From assembly GCF_018614575.1 (NCBI RefSeq), contig NZ_JAGGOJ010000027.1, positions 1-64,000 of the forward strand: a stretch of DNA of 64,000 nt, given 5' to 3'. A program made the position numbers and the translations under genes. Source of the stretch: Streptomyces sp. ISL-10 (GTDB lineage Bacteria; Actinomycetota; Actinomycetes; Streptomycetales; Streptomycetaceae). Under the pieces are notes generated by a model that ran no database searches, was not told where the DNA came from, and worked only from the letters and a program-made list of their open reading frames with translations. Every line of letters starts with the position of its first letter. Within the stretch, counting starts at the first letter, position 1. Shown one piece after another: positions 59,967-64,000 of this stretch.

Positions 59967-60931
59967 CGGTTCCCCCCTTCCGGGACGACGACGAGACGGC
60001 CGGTGGTCGTGCCGTCGGCCACGCGCTGGACGGCGCCTGCGGCGTCCTTGAAGGCGACACGCTCGCTGACGAGCGGCTTGATCAGACCCTTGGCGGCGTA
60101 TTCGGTCAGCGTCCGGTGGCAGTCCGCGATGGAGGCGGGGTCCTTCCGCGCGTACAGGCCCCAGTGCAGGCCCATGATCGAGTAGTTCTTGACCAGGGCG
60201 TGGTTGAGCGCGGGTGCCGGGATGTCGCCGCTCGCGAAGCCGACGATCACGATGCGGCCCTCGAAGGCCACGCACTTGGCGGACCTGGCGTAGGCGTCGC
60301 CGCCGACGGGGTCGTAGATCACGTCGGCGCCCCGGCCGCCGGTGGCTTCCTTGACGGCGGCGACGATGTCCTCGGTGCGGCGGTCGATGACGACGTCGCA
60401 GCCCAGTTCCCGTGCGACGGCCGCCTTCTCCGGGCCGCCCACGACGCCGATGACCGTGGCCCCGGCCGCCTTGCCGAGCTGCACGGCGGCGCTGCCGACT
60501 CCGCCGGCGGCGGCGTGGACGAGGAGTGTCTCGCCCTCCTTCAGGCCGGCCCGGCGGTGGAGTCCGAACCAGCCCGTCTGGTAGCCGATGTGCAGGGCCG
60601 CGGCCTCGGCGTCGTCGAGGGCGTCGGGCGCGGGCAGGAGTGCGGCCCGGTCGGCGACCACGTACTCGGCGAAGCCGCCGTGCGGCAGGACCGGGTTGGT
60701 GATCACCCGGCGGCCGTCCTCGGTCTCGCCGCAGATCTCCACGCCAGGGGTGAACGGCAGCGGCGGCTTGATCTGGTACTGGCCCCGGCACAACAGCGCG
60801 TCGGGGAAATTGATGTTCGCGGCTCGGACCCTGAGGAGGACCTGCCCTTCACCGGGCGTGGGCCGGTCCACCTCTTCGAGCCGCATCACCTCGCTCGGCT
60901 CGCCGCTCCGGTGCACGTGCCATGCCTGCAT
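59963..60931 (-). CDS. Medium-chain NADPH:quinone oxidoreductase-like protein
   Basis: Zinc-free MDR-family enzyme of 323 aa: VLLRVRAANINFPDALLCRG, PFTPGVEICGETEDGRRV, the NADPH site LLVHAAAGGVGSAAVQLGKA and AAVKEATGGRGADVIYDPVG. ATG 60931 follows GGGAGG. First gene of the operon with two acyl-CoA dehydrogenases (ATGA overlap), so it probably reduces an enoyl or quinone intermediate of the same pathway. Confidence 0.9.
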   Translation of the reverse strand: MQAWHVHRSGEPSEVMRLEEVDRPTPGEGQVLLRVRAANINFPDALLCRGQYQIKPPLPFTPGVEICGETEDGRRVITNPVLPHGGFAEYVVADRAALLPAPDALDDAEAAALHIGYQTGWFGLHRRAGLKEGETLLVHAAAGGVGSAAVQLGKAAGATVIGVVGGPEKAAVARELGCDVVIDRRTEDIVAAVKEATGGRGADVIYDPVGGDAYARSAKCVAFEGRIVIVGFASGDIPAPALNHALVKNYSIMGLHWGLYARKDPASIADCHRTLTEYAAKGLIKPLVSERVAFKDAAGAVQRVADGTTTGRLVVVPEGGNR

Positions 60932-61032
60932 GTCAGGGCCTCCCACAAGCCGTAAGGGCAGTTCTGCGGCGCATACTAAGCGGTCGCTTGCCCCTCGCGG
61001 AAGACCCCGTCCGGCTGGAGGCCCAGATCGCC

Positions 61033-61617
61033 TCAATCGCGCCGCGGCCTGGCCCGTACATGCATCCGCTCCCCCTGGGGACCGAAGAGGCTGAGGAACT
61101 CCACGAGCTTGTCGTCGGCCGCGCCGAACCAGTGCGGCACCCGGGTGTCGAACTCCGCCGCCTCCCCCGGGCCCAGCACCACGTCGTGGTCACCGAGCAC
61201 CAGCCGGAGCCGGCCGGAGAGTACATAGAGCCACTCGTAGCCCTCGTGGGTGCGCTGCTCGACAGGCTCCTCGGCCGGCTTGTACACCGCCTTGTACGCC
61301 TGGAGCCCGCCGGGCCGGCTGGTGAGCGGGTACATCGTCCGGTTGCCGCGGACGATCGGCTTCGAGCGCACCCTCGGATCGCCGACGGGCGGGGCGCCGA
61401 CCAGTTCGTCGAGCGGGACCTGATGCGCGCGGGCGATGGGCAGCAGTAGTTCCAGGCTCGGCCTGCGCCCGCCCGATTCCAGCCGGGACAGGGTGCTGAC
61501 GGAGATCCCGGTCGCCTCCGACAGGGCGCCGAGCGTGGCGCCGCGCTCCCGCCTGATCCTGCGGAGCCGGGGCCCCACCTCGTTGAGTACGGCGTCGAGC
61601 CGTGCGTCGTCGTCCAT
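61033..61617 (-). CDS. XRE-family regulator with cupin domain
   Basis: Regulator of 194 aa. XRE HTH near residues 14-68 (RLRRIRRERGATLGALSEAT, GISVSTLSRLESGGRRPSLE) and a C-terminal cupin (THEGYEWLYVLSGRLRLVLG then VVLGPGEAAEFDTRVPHWFG). ATG 61617 with GGAAA upstream is preferred; ATG 61626 is the alternative. Same strand as the acyl-CoA dehydrogenase operon 100 bp downstream, which it may control in response to a small ligand held by the cupin. Confidence 0.88.
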   Translation of the reverse strand: MDDDARLDAVLNEVGPRLRRIRRERGATLGALSEATGISVSTLSRLESGGRRPSLELLLPIARAHQVPLDELVGAPPVGDPRVRSKPIVRGNRTMYPLTSRPGGLQAYKAVYKPAEEPVEQRTHEGYEWLYVLSGRLRLVLGDHDVVLGPGEAAEFDTRVPHWFGAADDKLVEFLSLFGPQGERMHVRARPRRD

Positions 61618-61684
61618 GCTTTCCATTGCAGGAACAGCAAGCCCATTTGTCAATTTCGCCAGCAGGGAGGGCGCGGGCATGCGT

Positions 61685-61714
61685 GTGCCCCGGCCGTCGG
61701 GGCGGCCGGGGCAC
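61685..61714. terminator. Hairpin after the GH84 gene
   Basis: 11-bp perfect stem (GTGCCCCGGCC and GGCCGGGGCAC), 8-nt loop, 13 bp after the stop of the GH84 gene on the minus strand. Confidence 0.75.
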
Positions 61715-61727
61715 TGAGCGGCAGCCC

Positions 61728-64000
61728 CTAACGGACGACGACCTCGGCGATCTGCGGCGTACCGCTCCGCCACACCAGGCGGACCGCGTCCGCCGTGCTG
61801 TTGCCGGTGTTCAGCTGCGAGTACGGCCGCCGGATCTCGCCGGCCCGCCGCCAGCTGCCATCGGGTGAGCGCAGCTCGACGACCGCGCGTGCCACGGCGT
61901 CGCCGGGCTGCAGCACCTTCACAGTCCGCACGGCCCTCGGGGCACCGAGGTCCACGGTCAGCGCCTCCCCCGCCTCAGGAGCCCGTCCGGCGCGATAGGC
62001 GGTGTCCGGGTCGCCGTCGGCCGCCGCGCGCAGCGTCGAGCCGGCCGCCGGGGGCGGGCCCCCGGTCACGGAGGCGCTGTCCGTCGCGACCGCGAACTCC
62101 CTGACCACCAGCCAGTTGCTCTGGCCCGCCGTCGCCCTGGCCCGCACATAGCGCGCTCTGGTGCCCTCGGGGGCGGTGGCCGTGACATTCGGCGTCCCGG
62201 AGAACGCGGTCAGCTGCTGCCAGTTCGTCCCGTCGGAGGAATACTCCAGCACGCCCTGACGCACGTAGTCGTTCGGGCTGGTCGGCTTGCCCATGGCGAG
62301 CGTGACCGTGCCGACCGGCCGTTCCTGGCGCAGGTCGACGCCCACGTGGTCGCCGGCCCGCGGCGCCCTGCTGCTCCAGTAGAACGTGGTGTCGTCGTCG
62401 TCGATCATCCGCGCCGGCACGTTGTCCCGGTAGGTGCCGATGCTGCTGGTGGCCCTGATGCCGCCGGGTACGCCGAGGATGCGGTCGTGCTCGGCCCGCG
62501 CGTCCTCGACGAACGTGTCCAGCACGCCTTCGCCGACGACCACGGGGACTTTGGCACCGCCGAGCCCCGTGTAGACGAACGACTGTGCGGTGGCGAGGAG
62601 TCCGGGCAGTCGCCCGCGCAGCTCCCATGCCTCTGCCGCGTCACCGTCCCGGGCGCTCTCCACGAGCCGCAGGGCGGTGCCGGCCGCTTCCGCCCACGCC
62701 GTCGTGGCGCCCAGCCAGGGCCCGGCGTCGTCCACGAAGCCCTGCTCGGGCAGCCGGTCGCGCAGTACCGACGGCGCCGCGCGCAGCTCCTCCAGGGTCG
62801 CCAAGAGAGCGTCGGCGTCACCGTCCTGCCAGAACCGCTCGAACTCCGCGGCCAGTTCGGGTGCCTGCTGCACGTTGAGGCGTGAGCTGTAGTTGACGTC
62901 CGCGAAGGCCCGCAGGGCGCGTTCGGTGCGCCCGTCGCCGCCCGCGTACCAGCGCAGCGCGGCCAGCCACGACGTGCGCGGGTCGTAGGCCCTGTCGTTC
63001 CAGGTGTAGTCGGCGACCGTGAAGAGCGCGATCTTCGACGCGTAGGGCTGGATCATCGGATTGGCGGTGATCCCGGCGAGTTCGGCGGGCAGGCCCTTCT
63101 CCCGGCCGCTGAACGGGCCGAGGAGGAGGCGGTGGGTGACGTAGTCGTTGACGGGATAGTTGTCCCAGGTCAGGATCTCGTGGCCGAACACCGAGCGGGC
63201 GGCACGGGCCTGGGCGACCGTCATGGTCGGCGCGATGACGCCGATGCCGGTCCACTCCACGACGACGTCCGCATCGAGCTGCTCCGCCAGCGCCTTCTTG
63301 TACGCGGTCGCGGTCACGTTGTAGTACTCGGTGGGCACCATCTGCAGGGGCTCGGCACCGGGGTGGGCGGCGATGAACTCCCTGTTCACCCTGTTCAGCA
63401 GATGGGCCTGCGCCGCACCCGCCGCTCCCCCGCCGGTCCCCCATCTCGCCTGGTCCTCCGGGCAGTTCCACCTGGTGTAGCTGATGTCGTCCAGCGGTAC
63501 GGCGAAGGTGCGCACGCCGATGTCCCAGATCGTCCGGAACTTGTCGATCAGGGCACGGGTGTCGGCCTCGGAGCTGTAGCAGACGGACAGGCCCGGCGAG
63601 AGGGCGTAGGTGAAGTCGACATGCCGCTGCTCCGCGGCGTCGGCGAGCTCCTCGATGCGCGCCAGCGCCGGGGCGGGGTAGGGCTCACGCCACTTGTCAC
63701 GCAGGTACGGGTCGTCCTTGGGCGAGTACACGTAGATGTTCATCTTGTGCTCGCCGTAGAAATCGAGCTGGTCCAGCCGGGCCTCGTGCGACCAGGGGGT
63801 GCCGTAGAAGCCCTCGATGACACCGCGCAGGGGCGCGGCGGGCCAGTCGCGGACGACAAGGCCGGCCACGTGGGCGCCGGGGCGGTCGCGGTGCGGCAGG
63901 ACCTGGCGCAGGGTCTGGGCGGCGTAGTAGGTGCCCGGATCGTCCTTGCCGGCGAGGACGATCCGGTCTCGGCCGATGCCGAGGACGTAGCCCTCGGCGG
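61728..64000 (-). CDS. GH84 beta-N-acetylglucosaminidase, partial (5' end beyond window)
   Basis: At least 757 residues of a secreted hyaluronidase/O-GlcNAcase-like enzyme are visible and the frame is open to the right edge (ADGYVLGIGRDRIVLAG-type leader domain, then YYAAQTLRQVLP). The GH84 barrel begins LRGVIEGFYGTPWSHEARLD; the catalytic Asp pair is in FAVPLDDISYTRWNCPEDQA. KMNIYVYSPKDDPYLRDKWR and EWTGIGVIAPTMTVAQA follow. Two F5/8-type carbohydrate-binding modules are at the C-terminus (GTYRDNVPARMIDDDDTTFY ... ; AADGDPDTAYRAG ...). It probably cleaves N-acetylglucosaminides outside the cell. Start and signal peptide lie outside. Confidence 0.92.
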   Translation of the reverse strand, partial: AEGYVLGIGRDRIVLAGKDDPGTYYAAQTLRQVLPHRDRPGAHVAGLVVRDWPAAPLRGVIEGFYGTPWSHEARLDQLDFYGEHKMNIYVYSPKDDPYLRDKWREPYPAPALARIEELADAAEQRHVDFTYALSPGLSVCYSSEADTRALIDKFRTIWDIGVRTFAVPLDDISYTRWNCPEDQARWGTGGGAAGAAQAHLLNRVNREFIAAHPGAEPLQMVPTEYYNVTATAYKKALAEQLDADVVVEWTGIGVIAPTMTVAQARAARSVFGHEILTWDNYPVNDYVTHRLLLGPFSGREKGLPAELAGITANPMIQPYASKIALFTVADYTWNDRAYDPRTSWLAALRWYAGGDGRTERALRAFADVNYSSRLNVQQAPELAAEFERFWQDGDADALLATLEELRAAPSVLRDRLPEQGFVDDAGPWLGATTAWAEAAGTALRLVESARDGDAAEAWELRGRLPGLLATAQSFVYTGLGGAKVPVVVGEGVLDTFVEDARAEHDRILGVPGGIRATSSIGTYRDNVPARMIDDDDTTFYWSSRAPRAGDHVGVDLRQERPVGTVTLAMGKPTSPNDYVRQGVLEYSSDGTNWQQLTAFSGTPNVTATAPEGTRARYVRARATAGQSNWLVVREFAVATDSASVTGGPPPAAGSTLRAAADGDPDTAYRAGRAPEAGEALTVDLGAPRAVRTVKVLQPGDAVARAVVELRSPDGSWRRAGEIRRPYSQLNTGNSTADAVRLVWRSGTPQIAEVVVR

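Overview
The window is very GC-rich DNA with strongly G/C-biased third codon positions, frequent GTG starts, GGAGG-type ribosome sites and several leaderless promoters. Together with the gene content (SrsABC-like phenolic-lipid genes, a GylR-type regulator, RNHCP proteins, a DUF5997/LysR-like pair, orphan RsbW/STAS proteins) this points to a Streptomyces chromosome. The density of IS debris and internally deleted genes suggests an accessory chromosome arm; that location is an inference.

Layout. 0.2-8.2 kb: a compact LuxR regulator, a collapsed ABC transporter locus, a response-regulator stub, an IS5-type remnant, a NarL/DesK-type two-component system divergent from an MMPL exporter, then a second, internally deleted IS5-type element in the same orientation. 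8.4-11.3 kb: a GylR-like regulator with a glycerol kinase, and an RsbW-like ATPase. 11.4-19 kb: a secreted VWA/PKD protein, an isoaspartyl methyltransferase, an HSL-type esterase, a lipoprotein and several gene stubs. 19.3-26 kb: two RNHCP zinc-ribbon proteins, a truncated AraC regulator, a DJ-1/TetR pair with an elaborate upstream inverted repeat, a LysR regulator, an AI-2E-type permease and a DMT-type membrane protein. 26.4-31.7 kb: PhoX-like Tat protein, FAD oxidoreductase, pyruvyl-transferase-like protein, alpha/beta hydrolase. 32-35 kb: a decayed TIM-barrel gene, a frameshifted NmrA-like gene and a SnoaL/DUF3237 pair. 34.8-41.8 kb: a Fur-family regulator divergent from katG, an M20 peptidase, and an Rrf2/MFS/GNAT group with matching operators. 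42-48 kb: a DEAD-box helicase, a methyltransferase, and a UbiA prenyltransferase divergent from a type III PKS, ICMT-like methyltransferase and flavoprotein operon. 48-55.4 kb: a CPA2 antiporter with a KhtT-like subunit, a small membrane protein, a truncated ribbon-helix-helix regulator, a STAS protein, a collapsed PfkB kinase, a pentapeptide-repeat membrane protein and a substrate-binding-only LysR-like protein divergent from DUF5997. 55.5-64 kb: DUF779, a small membrane protein, a Tat-exported phosphodiesterase-like protein, a collapsed peptide-ABC operon, an operon of two acyl-CoA dehydrogenases and a quinone-oxidoreductase-like protein, an XRE-cupin regulator, and a GH84 beta-N-acetylglucosaminidase that runs off the right edge.

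Two themes stand out. First, several loci retain the start of a gene (or operon) joined to the end of a gene (or operon) with the middle missing: the ABC locus at 2.2 kb, the IS transposase at 7.5 kb, PfkB at 51.6 kb and the peptide-ABC locus at 57.4 kb; the TIM-barrel gene at 32 kb also lacks its middle. Second, the phenolic-lipid operon srsABC sits head-to-head with a UbiA prenyltransferase gene, which suggests a prenylated or membrane-anchored phenolic/quinone product. No rRNA, tRNA or CRISPR array was seen.
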